16,232 nt of DNA from Eutrophocola sp049446715 (lineage in GTDB: Bacteria > Pseudomonadota > Gammaproteobacteria > Pseudomonadales > Pseudohongiellaceae): contig JBMTQX010000067.1 in NCBI GenBank assembly GCA_049446715.1, positions 1 through 16,232 of the forward strand. The letters run 5' to 3'. The notes under the pieces were generated by a model. It saw nothing but the letters and a program-made list of their open reading frames with translations, was not told the origin of the DNA and searched no databases. The position numbers were made by a program, and so were the translations under genes. Positions within the stretch are counted from its first letter, which is position 1. Every line of letters begins with the position of its first letter. Shown in pieces: positions 1-6,766 of this stretch.

Positions 1-35
1 CTTGGGCGTCCTGCCTCTTGCCTCCTGCCTTCGTT

Positions 36-824
36 TTAAACGTCGAGACGGACTGCGATACCTTCTAGGGCCGGGTCCGGCGCGGGAAACATCTCCATCA
101 CCTTGGGGTCGTGACCGGGAATGATGCGGGCGGGATCATCGACCAGGCGCTGCATTTTCTGCCAGCCGTCGATCATCTGGCCAACATCAACCACGATGGG
201 GAACGGCCTGCCCTCGTTCATGTTGGCGGCATAGTGGCTGGCATCGGAGGCCAGTACCAGCCAGCCTCTCTGGGTCCACAGGCGTACCACCTGCAGGCCC
301 TTGGTATGGCCGCCGACATGATGCAGGGAAATGTTGGGGGCCAGCTCGACATCGCCGTCATAAAACGAGACACGGCCGCCATAGACATTGCGGACCATGG
401 CCACCACCTCATCCAGTTCAAAGGCGTGGGCAAAAAACGGGTTGGCCATGTAGCGCCCGGTGGCGTAAGCCATCTCGCTGTCCTGCAGGTGAAACTGCGC
501 CTTCGGGAACTTGTCGAAATTGCCGATATGATCGTAGTGGAGATGGGTAATGATGACGTCTTCCACGTCTTCGGCCTTCACGCCCAGTTTGGCCAGGCCT
601 TCGGTCGGACAGCGCAGGAATTCCCGCTGCCGTTTGTCGGCCGCCGCCTGGTTGAAACCGGTATCGATCACCCAGGTCTTGCTGTCACTGACGGCCAGCC
701 AGACAAAGTAGTCCATGGGCATGCCGGCTTCGTGGGGGTCGCCGCCCAGGAAATTTTCCGAGGCCTTGCGGTCCACCCGCGCATAGCGAATGGCGTAGAC
801 CCGAAAATGCTCCAGTTCTGCCAT
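36..824 (-). CDS. MBL-fold metallohydrolase (AHL-lactonase-like)
   Basis: A 262-residue metallo-beta-lactamase-fold hydrolase. The metal-binding motif HLHYDH lies at residues 94-99, and the further ligands fall where expected: H173 in GGHTKG, D194 in SDASHY and H238 in PGHD. Full two-metal site, length and the SDxxHY element resemble the N-acyl-homoserine lactonase (AttM/AiiA-like) branch, whose members open lactone rings, but many relatives act on other esters or lactones. There is no signal peptide, so it should be cytoplasmic. It is the last gene of a three-gene operon, starting 5 nt after the reductase stop, with a GAGG ribosome site inside the upstream gene's end. In this context a metabolic lactone or ester is as likely a substrate as a quorum-sensing signal. 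The fold is secure; the substrate is not. Confidence 0.88.
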   Translation of the reverse strand: MAELEHFRVYAIRYARVDRKASENFLGGDPHEAGMPMDYFVWLAVSDSKTWVIDTGFNQAAADKRQREFLRCPTEGLAKLGVKAEDVEDVIITHLHYDHIGNFDKFPKAQFHLQDSEMAYATGRYMANPFFAHAFELDEVVAMVRNVYGGRVSFYDGDVELAPNISLHHVGGHTKGLQVVRLWTQRGWLVLASDASHYAANMNEGRPFPIVVDVGQMIDGWQKMQRLVDDPARIIPGHDPKVMEMFPAPDPALEGIAVRLDV

Positions 825-829
825 GGCGC

Positions 830-1741
830 TCAGCTGTCCTCTGCCGCCGCGACCAGGGACTCGAAGTACTTGTACAGCTCGACATTGTCCGCCTCAAACC
901 CCAACTCGACTTCCGCCTTGTCATAGAGGCTGCTGAGCAGGTTGATGAAGTTGCTGGGCGTGCCCTCCGATGCCGCCAGGTCCACGGCAAAACGCAGGTC
1001 CTTGGCCATCAGGCCCAGGAAGAACCCGGAATTGAAGGTGCCCGGCAGGATGAACTTCGGAAATTTGTCCTCACTGGAGTTGCTGCGCCCGGTTGAGGCA
1101 TTGATGATATCGACCATCACTTTAGGATCCAGCCCGAACTTGCTGCCAGTGATGACCGCTTCGGAGGTCAGGGCCAGAGTGCCGGCAGACAGGAAGTTGT
1201 TCATCGCCTTCATGGCATGCCCGGATGCCGGCCCCCCGGTGTGGAAGGGCTTGCCCATGACCTCGAAGACAGGACGGCACGCGTTGATCAGGTCCTCGCG
1301 CCCCCCCGCCATGATCGCCAGCGCCCCGTCAGCGGCCTTGTATTTACCCCCGGACACCGGGGCATCGATCAGGTGAAAGCCCATGCCGACCAGGTCTTCG
1401 CTGAGTGCGCGGGTGTCTACCGGGGAACAGGAACTCATGTCGATAATGACCGCGTCATCCTGAAGTCCACTGGTGACATTGTCGCCGTCGCCCAGCAGTA
1501 CTTTTCGCACGGCCTTGCCTTCCGGCAGCATGGTGATGACCAGGTCCACCCCGGCGCCAAGCGCCTGCAGCGAAGGTGCTGCGGTAGACCCGGTTTCTTC
1601 GCAGAAGCGACCCACCGTGGCGGCATTGAGATCAGTCACGACCAGCGTGTTACCGGCAGCAGCCAAACGAGCCGCCATGGGATAGCCCATGTTGCCCAGG
1701 CCGACAAAGCCGATCCTGGCAGGAGGATTGAAGTTTCTCAT
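830..1741 (-). CDS. 3-hydroxyisobutyrate dehydrogenase-family NAD(P) reductase
   Basis: A 303-residue beta-hydroxyacid dehydrogenase, close to the usual 290-300 residues. The N-terminal Rossmann motif is GLGNMG (residues 14-19), followed by D37 at the end of beta-2, which suggests NAD preference. The substrate loop DAPVSGG is at 126-132, and the catalytic lysine is K178 in the GHAMKAMNN segment. Family members interconvert 3-hydroxy acids and semialdehydes (3-hydroxyisobutyrate, tartronate semialdehyde and similar); the exact substrate cannot be read here. It begins 3 nt after the CMD-family gene, with AAGG just before the ATG, and ends 5 nt before the MBL hydrolase, so all three are almost certainly co-transcribed. 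The grouping suggests a small catabolic pathway. Confidence 0.9.
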   Translation of the reverse strand: MRNFNPPARIGFVGLGNMGYPMAARLAAAGNTLVVTDLNAATVGRFCEETGSTAAPSLQALGAGVDLVITMLPEGKAVRKVLLGDGDNVTSGLQDDAVIIDMSSCSPVDTRALSEDLVGMGFHLIDAPVSGGKYKAADGALAIMAGGREDLINACRPVFEVMGKPFHTGGPASGHAMKAMNNFLSAGTLALTSEAVITGSKFGLDPKVMVDIINASTGRSNSSEDKFPKFILPGTFNSGFFLGLMAKDLRFAVDLAASEGTPSNFINLLSSLYDKAEVELGFEADNVELYKYFESLVAAAEDS

Positions 1742-1744
1742 GCC

Positions 1745-2137
1745 TTATTCGCCATCCATTTCCTTGATGACCGGCGAGGCCGACCGGAAGCTGTCAACAG
1801 CTGCCGGCACACCGCAATAGACCGCGGCTTGCAGAAACACGGCGGCAATTTCTTCATTGCTTAGGCCATTGTTCTTGGCACCGCGGGTATGCACGGCCAC
1901 TTCATGGGATTTGCCCAGGGCGGTGAGCATGCCCAGGTTGATCAGGCTGCGGTCACGACGGGAAAGCACGCCGCGATTCCAGCCGTCCCCCCAACAGTAC
2001 TCATTCAGCAGGTCCTGCAGCCCCTGGTTAAAGGCATTGGCATTGTTCATGGCCGCATCGACGTATTTGTCGCCAAGGACTTCACGGCGGGTTTGTTCGC
2101 CCAGGGCCTTGAGGGCAGCGCGGGAATCGTCAGACAT
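1745..2137 (-). CDS. carboxymuconolactone decarboxylase-family protein
   Basis: A 130-residue protein of the CMD family, matching PcaC-type length. It carries the typical stretch around residues 68-118: RSLINLGMLTALGKSHEVAVH, then RGAKNNGLSNEEIAAVFLQA and AVYCGVPAAVDSFR (quoted in parts). The CxxC of the AhpD-type peroxidase branch is absent; only a lone cysteine in YCGVP is seen, which favours the PcaC-like branch. PcaC decarboxylates 4-carboxymuconolactone in the protocatechuate branch of the beta-ketoadipate pathway, but no other pca gene is present here, so a different decarboxylation is possible. It is the first gene of the minus-strand operon and is divergent from the SDR gene. The 101-bp gap between their starts should hold both promoters. 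Confidence 0.87.
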   Translation of the reverse strand: MSDDSRAALKALGEQTRREVLGDKYVDAAMNNANAFNQGLQDLLNEYCWGDGWNRGVLSRRDRSLINLGMLTALGKSHEVAVHTRGAKNNGLSNEEIAAVFLQAAVYCGVPAAVDSFRSASPVIKEMDGE

Positions 2138-2238
2138 TTTCAGCTCTCCGGTGATTTAGTAAAAACGAGGCCCGCATCATACAATACCGGCCATAGCGTT
2201 GCCATTTGCCAGAAAGCAACGACAACACAGGGGGAAAC

Positions 2239-3009
2239 ATGGCACAGAATCCATTCAATCTCGAGCAAAAAACCGCCATCATCACCGGCGGTGCATCCGG
2301 TATCGGTGCGGCTACGGCAGAACTTTTCGCCTCGGTCGGCGCCACGGTTTATGTCAGCGATATCGACCTGGCAGCCTGCCGGCAGCGCCATGCCGAATCA
2401 GCCTATGCCGACCGCCTGATCGTCGGCCATTGCGATGTCAGTGACGATGCCAGTGTGGAAAACTATGTGGCTGGCATTCTAGCCGAAGCCGATGTCGATA
2501 TTCTCTTCAACAATGCCGGTGCCGGCCTGGTTGGCAGGATTGAACAGACTTCCGATGCGGATTTCGATCGCCTCTACAACGTCAACGTCAAGGGCGTGTT
2601 TCGCATGACCCGCGCGCTGATGCCGCATTTTCTCGCCAAGAAAGCCGGCAACATCGTCAACATGGCCAGCATCTGCGGTGTCATCGGAGTGCCCGACCGC
2701 TTCGCCTACTGCATGAGCAAGTTCGCCATTGTCGGTATGACCAAGGCCATGGCCATGGATCATGCCAGGGACAATATCCGCGTCAACTGCATCTGCCCGG
2801 GACGTATTGCCACGCCCTTCATGCTCGCCCGTATCAATGAATATCCCGATCCCGATGCCATTCGTGCCGACATGGACGCCAGTCAGCCCATGGGCCGAAT
2901 GGGTGAACCGGATGAAGTGGCGACCGTGGCACTGTATCTGGCTTCGGATGCCTCGGGATTTGTCACGGGGGCCTGTGAGAGTGTCGATGGTGGATGGTTT
3001 GCGGGCTAG
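2239..3009 (+). CDS. SDR-family oxidoreductase
   Basis: A 256-residue classical short-chain dehydrogenase/reductase. Motifs in order: cofactor loop TGGASGIG (16-23), acidic D41 after beta-2 (suggests NAD), NNAG (91-94), N116, and the catalytic S144, Y157 and K161 (YCMSK). The C-terminal SVDGGW is also typical. The start at 2239 is chosen because CAGGGGGAAAC stands directly before this ATG and the family N-terminus begins here; an in-frame ATG at 2206 would add 11 unlike residues without a ribosome site. It is divergent from the CMD/reductase/MBL operon, and a TACAAT at 2180-2185 could serve as its -10 box, though no good -35 is seen. The substrate, an alcohol or ketone, is unknown. A large inverted repeat follows the stop. 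Confidence 0.92.
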   Translation: MAQNPFNLEQKTAIITGGASGIGAATAELFASVGATVYVSDIDLAACRQRHAESAYADRLIVGHCDVSDDASVENYVAGILAEADVDILFNNAGAGLVGRIEQTSDADFDRLYNVNVKGVFRMTRALMPHFLAKKAGNIVNMASICGVIGVPDRFAYCMSKFAIVGMTKAMAMDHARDNIRVNCICPGRIATPFMLARINEYPDPDAIRADMDASQPMGRMGEPDEVATVALYLASDASGFVTGACESVDGGWFAG

Positions 3010-3020
3010 GAACGGATTTA

Positions 3021-3144
3021 TTGTAGGTCGGATAAGCGCAGTTCCATCCGACAGGGCAGCCAACGGCTGCCTTATCTCGTCGTGTTCGCAACTATCGAAA
3101 ATAATATGTCGGATGGCGGCCTTGCAGCCTTATCCGACCTACAA
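3021..3144. repeat. nested inverted repeat, GTAGGTCGGATAAG family
   Basis: A 124-bp element between the convergent SDR and binding-protein genes. The outer arms, 3021-3036 and 3129-3144, are a perfect 16-bp inverted repeat (TTGTAGGTCGGATAAG). Inside them lie a second inverted pair, CATCCGACA (3045-3053) and TGTCGGATG (3107-3115), and a 7-bp hairpin GGCAGCC/GGCTGCC (3055-3071). The two halves read as two inverted copies of one GTCGGAT unit, as in small non-autonomous intergenic repeats. As a strong hairpin between convergent genes it could also limit read-through from both sides. Confidence 0.8.
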
Positions 3145-3163
3145 CCTATCAGAGTGAAAGCCA

Positions 3164-4378
3164 CTACCGCCCTGGCCACTCGATCTGGCCCATCGCGGCG
3201 TCATCCGGATACACCGTCACCGGTTTGCCATCCTGCCACTGGATGACCAAGATGCCGGCATCGATGCGTTTGCCGGTCGCATCGAAACGCACCCGGCCAC
3301 CGGCAAAGTAGTCGGCCGCGCCGGTAGTGATGTCCATGCTGTGCAACGCCGTGTTGACCGCGACACTGTCAACTGTCGGCGCCAGTTCCAGGGCTTCCTT
3401 GATCAGCCAGATATGGCCAAAGGCACACAGGGGGTTCTGGGTCATCCAGGGCTCACCGGAAAAGGCCATGTAATCGGCGATCATCTGTTCCTGTCCTTTT
3501 GTGCTCCAGTTCGCCACGATCGACATCACGCCTTCCAGCAGCGCTGCTGGCATGTTCGCGGCCAGATCCGGCGAACCCATGGCGGCGCCGTTACTGATGG
3601 TGGGAATACGCCCGCGTCCCAACCCGAATTCGTTCATCTTTTCCAGCAGCAGCTTGGTATCGGAGATGGCGGTTGGCAGCAGCAACAACAGATCCGGACG
3701 CCGTGAGCGCACGCGCTGTATCAGTGGGGTGGCATTGGCCAACGGTGGTGTAAACACCTCGTTGACCAGCAGTTCCAGGTTGTTGTCAGCCAGCGCCGTG
3801 CCATTGACGATGGGTTCCACGAACGCCACCGACGCTGCCGTGTTATCCATCACGATGCCGATGGTCTCGGGACGCTCGCCGGAGGCCTGCTCGGCGATAT
3901 CCAGCAGCAGTGGCAGCGCATTTTCACTCTGGTAGGCCCCGGTCGCGGAAGTCTGGAAGACATAGTCGTATCCGCGCGAGGTGATCTGGTCGGAGTAGCT
4001 CAGGGTAAGCATGGGAATCTGCGCACGCTCGGTGACCTCGGTCACAGCCAGGGTAAATGAGCTGAGATAGGAGCCGGTCACGCCCACCAGGTCAGGTTCA
4101 TCTGCGACCATGCGCTGGGCGGCGTTTTTGGCACGCTCAACCGAATCGCCAGTGTCAAACACCACCAGTTCCAGCGGCCGGTTGCCGTGCGCGGCAATAC
4201 CGCCGCCGGCATTGATCTGTTCAACAGCTAGCTCGGCAGCCGCCCGCATCACCTGCCCCTGCCGGGCCCAGGGGCCGGACAGCGGAACGACCAGGCCAAC
4301 CTTGATCGGCGCCTGTGCCTGTACGGTCAGTGCAGCGAATGCACACAGAAAAACGGTGAGAAACCTCAACCCCTTCAT
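3164..4378 (-). CDS. ABC transporter substrate-binding protein, Liv/amide class
   Basis: A 404-residue periplasmic binding protein of the Peripla_BP_6 (leucine/amide receptor) type. Residues 1-22 form a Sec signal peptide (KGLRF, hydrophobic core, AQA cleavage site), and the mature protein opens with IKVGLVVPLSGPWARQG, the usual start of this family. Typical features include INAGGGI and the GVTGSYLSSFTLAVTEV lobe-hinge segment. GGGGG shortly before the ATG is the ribosome site. It stands apart from any transporter gene: the LivH/LivMG/LivF operon at 9244-12756 has no binding protein of its own, so this is its probable partner although sulfur genes lie between. The ligand cannot be read from sequence; branched-chain amino acids, amides, urea and aromatic acids are all known in the class. 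Confidence 0.92.
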   Translation of the reverse strand: MKGLRFLTVFLCAFAALTVQAQAPIKVGLVVPLSGPWARQGQVMRAAAELAVEQINAGGGIAAHGNRPLELVVFDTGDSVERAKNAAQRMVADEPDLVGVTGSYLSSFTLAVTEVTERAQIPMLTLSYSDQITSRGYDYVFQTSATGAYQSENALPLLLDIAEQASGERPETIGIVMDNTAASVAFVEPIVNGTALADNNLELLVNEVFTPPLANATPLIQRVRSRRPDLLLLLPTAISDTKLLLEKMNEFGLGRGRIPTISNGAAMGSPDLAANMPAALLEGVMSIVANWSTKGQEQMIADYMAFSGEPWMTQNPLCAFGHIWLIKEALELAPTVDSVAVNTALHSMDITTGAADYFAGGRVRFDATGKRIDAGILVIQWQDGKPVTVYPDDAAMGQIEWPGR

Positions 4379-4406
4379 AGAACCCCCTAGTTATTGTTTT
4401 GCGCAA

Positions 4407-4434
4407 TGATTAAACGGGGGATGTGGGGTGTCAA
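4407..4434 (-). promoter_or_regulatory. candidate promoter of the binding-protein gene
   Basis: On the minus strand a perfect -35 TTGACA (4429-4434) is followed after 16 bp by TAATCA (4407-4412), a poor -10. It lies 29 bp before the binding-protein ATG, a plausible distance. The -10 is weak, so this is tentative. Confidence 0.35.
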
Positions 4435-4460
4435 GGAAGGCGGTCTTGGATGCAGTAGGT

Positions 4461-4632
4461 TTCGCGGCTGAAGCCGTTCTACAAAGTGTTGTAGGTCGGC
4501 ATAGGACCGAAGGTCCGTTTGCCGATATTCGTCATGCCCATTGTCGGCAAACGGTGCGATGCACCTATGCCGACCGACGAACTAGGCCGACTTACAACGA
4601 CAACACACTGTAGGAGCGGCTTCAGCCGCGAA
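4461..4632. repeat. composite nested repeat: REP pair enclosing a GTAGGTCGGCATAGG element
   Basis: The outer arms, 4461-4483 and 4609-4632, are an inverted pair of the window's REP sequence (GTAG(G)A(G)CGGCTTCAGCCGCGAA), each arm itself palindromic. Between them is another nested inverted repeat: GTCGGCATAGG (4495-4505) pairs with CCTATGCCGAC (4564-4574), and CGTTTGCCGATA (4516-4527) pairs with TGTCGGCAAACG (4542-4553) with one mismatch. The inner element shares the TTGTAGGTCGG start with the repeat at 3021-3144. The arrangement suggests one mobile repeat lodged between the two arms of another. Confidence 0.82.
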
Positions 4633-4657
4633 CCGGAAATGAGAAAATGCAGGCAAC

Positions 4658-4684
4658 AAAAAAGGGAGCCGTTCGGCTCCCTTT
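4658..4684 (-). terminator. intrinsic terminator of the 26-codon transcription unit
   Basis: On the minus strand the stem AAAGGGAGCC/GGCTCCCTTT (4661-4670 with 4675-4684) is a perfect 10-bp stem with the 4-nt loop GAAC, and the pairing T's run on into a six-T tract (4658-4663). The plus strand has only three T's after the stem, so the direction is minus. It lies 67 nt after the stop codon of the micro-ORF. Confidence 0.85.
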
Positions 4685-4696
4685 CGTGAATGGTCT

Positions 4697-4711
4697 GGTT
4701 CCAACGGAACC
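4697..4711 (-). other. hairpin in the 3' part of the small transcript
   Basis: GGTTCC/GGAACC with a 3-nt loop, 12 nt before the terminator stem on the minus strand. Together the two hairpins would give the short transcript a structured 3' end. Confidence 0.6.
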
Positions 4712-4750
4712 CTTCAAAAACCAATCAAACATCAGTTCCTGAGGAGGATG

Positions 4751-4831
4751 TTATGTTCGCCTCCGGACGCTAGTACCGGATTGAACATTTACACCAATAC
4801 CCGTTGAAACCTTGCACATATCACTAGACAT
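4751..4831 (-). CDS. unrecognised 26-residue peptide with a maximal Shine-Dalgarno
   Basis: A tiny ORF of 26 codons starting at an ATG at 4831. I do not recognise the peptide. It begins MSSDMCKVSTGIGVNV, has one cysteine (residue 6), no hydrophobic segment, and ends in SVRRRT; the three arginines use CGG, AGG and CGA, codons rare in many enterobacteria. The case for it is its setting: a promoter-like -35/-10 upstream, AAAGGAGGTGATCC (4833-4846) in front with ideal spacing, and an intrinsic terminator behind, so it forms its own unit of roughly 200 nt. It could be a small protein, a peptide precursor, a leader peptide or an sRNA that also binds ribosomes. Nothing like pqqA or another known peptide-precursor motif is visible. 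Confidence 0.5.
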   Translation of the reverse strand: MSSDMCKVSTGIGVNVQSGTSVRRRT

Positions 4832-4832
4832 T

Positions 4833-4846
4833 GGATCACCTCCTTT
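4833..4846 (-). promoter_or_regulatory. 14-nt Shine-Dalgarno complementary to the 16S rRNA 3' end
   Basis: AAAGGAGGTGATCC on the minus strand is the exact complement of GGATCACCTCCTTT, the conserved 3' tail of bacterial 16S rRNA (in E. coli the last base is A, leaving 13 matches). Most ribosome sites match 4-6 nt. The GGAGG core ends 7 nt before the ATG at 4831, which is optimal spacing. Confidence 0.8.
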
Positions 4847-4870
4847 GGTTTTTCAGTTGAATTGTGACTT

Positions 4871-4899
4871 AAATTACAGGCATCCCGTGTCACTGTCAA
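4871..4899 (-). promoter_or_regulatory. sigma-70-type promoter of the micro-gene
   Basis: The minus strand carries a perfect -35 TTGACA (4894-4899). Two -10 candidates follow: TGTAAT (4873-4878, five of six matches but 15-bp spacing) or TAATTT (4871-4876, ideal 17-bp spacing but weak match). Transcription would begin about 30 nt before the ATG at 4831, fitting a short leader that contains the ribosome site. Confidence 0.55.
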
Positions 4900-4918
4900 T
4901 CATCAATTCACTGACACG
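4886..4918. promoter_or_regulatory. inverted repeat overlapping the micro-gene -35 box
   Basis: CGTGTCA (4886-4892) and TGACACG (4912-4918) form a perfect 7-bp inverted repeat with a 19-bp spacer, lying across the -35 hexamer just after the SulP stop codon. It has the geometry of a spaced regulator site, but no regulator gene is nearby and it may be chance. Confidence 0.35.
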
Positions 4919-4928
4919 AAACACCCCC

Positions 4929-6662
4929 TTACAGGGACAATAACGTGTCCTCCAGCACCAGGGTTTGCACGGCCTGATAGTGGGACAGAAACACCTGACC
5001 GTTCAAAGCCGCGAGAAAATGCGTGCCTTCCAGGTGATCCATGACCGGGCCTTTGACTTCCGACAAATGAAAGCCCACCCCCTGCTCCTTCAGGATCTCG
5101 TTCATGGATTCGAGCACTTCCAGGGCACTGATATCGATTTCATTGACCGCGTTGCACATCAGGATGATGTGCTCCAGTTGAGGCCGCTCGTTGAGATTGC
5201 GAAAAATCTCTTCCTCGAGGTGAGTGGCATTGGCAAAGTAAAGGCTTTCATCAACACGCAGCTGCAGGATGGTAAGAAACGTTTCAACCTGATGGCGTTT
5301 GACGTTTCGGAAATGTTTGGTGCCCTTGATCTCGCCGACCTCGGCAATATGCGGGCGTGAGGTCTTGTACAGATGCAATACCAGGGACGCGGCCACACCG
5401 GTGGAGACACCGGTTTCCACTCCTGCCAACAGGGTCACCACGATGGTGGCAGCCACGGCAATGAAATCGCTGCGGGAGTAGACCCAGGTCTTCTTCAAGA
5501 TGCTGAAATCCACGAGGCCGAGCACGGCGATGATGATGGTGGCTGCCAGTGTGGCTTTGGGCAGCAGCGCCAGGTAGCCCGTCAGGGTCATGGTGGCAAC
5601 CCCGATGCCGATGGCAGTAAACAAACCGGCGGCCGGTGTGCGTGCTCCCGCATCATAGTTCACGACCGAGCGCGAGAATCCCCCGGTCACCGGAAAGCCG
5701 CCGGACAGGGCCGAGCCGATATTGGCCGCACCGAGACCGATCAGTTCCTGGTTCTGGTTGATTTTCTGCCGCCGCTTGGCGGCCAGGGTTTTGCCCACAG
5801 ACACGGATTCGACGTAGCCGATCACGGAAATCAGGATCGCCGGCAGGGCCAGTTCCTGCACCATGGTGCGATCAATCCCCGGTAAAGCCAGGTTCGGCAG
5901 ACCGGCAGGTATCGCCCCGACCAGCGCTACGCCGGCGCTGCCAAGGTCGGCCAGGCCGGCCCAGGCAATGGTGATGATGACAGCAATGACTGGCGCCGCC
6001 TTGACGATAATTCCCGCGGCAAACGCAGGCACCCCGAGCCGGTCGAGTCCTTGCTTCAGCCACAACCGGGCAGCAGTCAGAAACACCAGGGCAAACCCGC
6101 CGACCCAGAGCGTTTCCGTGCTGGTTTCCGGCAGACCTTCCAGCAGAGAGGTCAATTGTTCAGGCAAGTTATCGCCACCGGCCTGGATGCCAAGAATATG
6201 ACGCACCTGGCCGACAGCGATGATGATCGCCGAGGCCGTGATGAACCCGGCAACCACCGGATGGGACAGAAAATTGGCCAGGAAGCCGAAGCGCAAAATG
6301 CCCAGCAGGACCAGGAAGATCCCCGACAACAGGGCGAGAATGACGGCGGCCTGCAGGTATTCGGCCTGAGTGGCCAGCCCCATGCTGCCAATGGATGAAG
6401 CAGTCATCAGGGAGACTACCGCCACCGGCCCGACCGCGAGTGTGCGACTGCTGCCAAACACCATGTAAAACACCAGCGGCAGAATGCTGGCATAGAGACC
6501 GACTTCGGCGGGCACACCGGCCAGCAAGGCATATGCCAGCGACTGTGGCACCAGCATGATGGTGACAATAACAGCGGCAACCAGGTCATCGGTAAACTGG
6601 TCCTTGTCGTACTGCCTGAGCCACTGCATACAGGGAAAAATTTTTTCCAGGGTTGTTGTCAC
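4929..6662 (-). CDS. SulP-family anion transporter with STAS domain
   Basis: A 577-residue SulP (SLC26-type) permease, of normal length. The N-terminal WLRQYDKDQFTDDL and MLVPQSLAYALLAGVPAEVGLYASI (quoted in parts; residues 14-62) are family hallmarks, followed by about a dozen hydrophobic segments to residue ~430. The C-terminal cytoplasmic STAS domain (about 450-560) includes EIDISALEVLESMNEIL. SulP proteins move sulfate, bicarbonate or other anions. Its place 104 bp after the sulfide:quinone oxidoreductase gene, same strand, suggests sulfate or sulfite linked to sulfide oxidation, but that is inference. The start is a GTG at 6662 without a clear ribosome site; a later ATG at residue 12 is possible. 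Co-transcription with sqr is likely but not certain. Confidence 0.93.
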   Translation of the reverse strand: MTTTLEKIFPCMQWLRQYDKDQFTDDLVAAVIVTIMLVPQSLAYALLAGVPAEVGLYASILPLVFYMVFGSSRTLAVGPVAVVSLMTASSIGSMGLATQAEYLQAAVILALLSGIFLVLLGILRFGFLANFLSHPVVAGFITASAIIIAVGQVRHILGIQAGGDNLPEQLTSLLEGLPETSTETLWVGGFALVFLTAARLWLKQGLDRLGVPAFAAGIIVKAAPVIAVIITIAWAGLADLGSAGVALVGAIPAGLPNLALPGIDRTMVQELALPAILISVIGYVESVSVGKTLAAKRRQKINQNQELIGLGAANIGSALSGGFPVTGGFSRSVVNYDAGARTPAAGLFTAIGIGVATMTLTGYLALLPKATLAATIIIAVLGLVDFSILKKTWVYSRSDFIAVAATIVVTLLAGVETGVSTGVAASLVLHLYKTSRPHIAEVGEIKGTKHFRNVKRHQVETFLTILQLRVDESLYFANATHLEEEIFRNLNERPQLEHIILMCNAVNEIDISALEVLESMNEILKEQGVGFHLSEVKGPVMDHLEGTHFLAALNGQVFLSHYQAVQTLVLEDTLLSL

Positions 6663-6744
6663 TGATTTTTATTCACACCTGTTTATGCACTGCTTGTGGA
6701 TGACGGCTTTTCGATCACTACGGAATAGCCGGTGTGACCCATGA

Positions 6745-6762
6745 CGTGGTGATGTCACCACG
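6745..6762. other. perfect palindrome after the sqr stop codon
   Basis: CGTGGTGA/TCACCACG with a 2-nt centre, 4 nt beyond the sqr stop codon. There is no T-run on the minus strand, so it is a weak or attenuating terminator at best, an mRNA-stabilising hairpin, or an operator for the SulP gene. Confidence 0.5.
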
Positions 6763-6766
6763 CTGT

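Larger units (their letters stand above)
4379..4928. other. 550-bp intergenic region with repeats and a micro-gene
   Basis: The gap between the SulP gene and the binding-protein gene. From right to left on the minus strand it holds an inverted repeat, a promoter, a 26-codon ORF with an exceptional ribosome site, two hairpins of which the second is an intrinsic terminator, a composite nested repeat, and a candidate promoter for the binding-protein gene. Each is listed separately. Confidence 0.9.

Noticed and set aside
111..926. 271-codon open frame on the plus strand
   Set aside because: It is antisense to the MBL hydrolase, has no ribosome site or recognisable domain, and its composition is that of a codon-bias shadow.
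4479..4724. 81-codon minus-strand frame after the micro-ORF
   Set aside because: It runs through the terminator and the repeats and has only a weak ribosome site.
4754..4774. Plus-strand GAGGAGG followed by an ATG and a 6-codon ORF
   Set aside because: No plus-strand promoter or terminator fits; the purine-rich motif is better explained as the complement of the post-stop CCTCCTC in the minus-strand transcript.
4751..4831. Micro-ORF as a pqqA-like or other known peptide precursor
   Set aside because: No Glu-x3-Tyr core of PqqA or other named precursor motif, and no maturation enzyme in the window.
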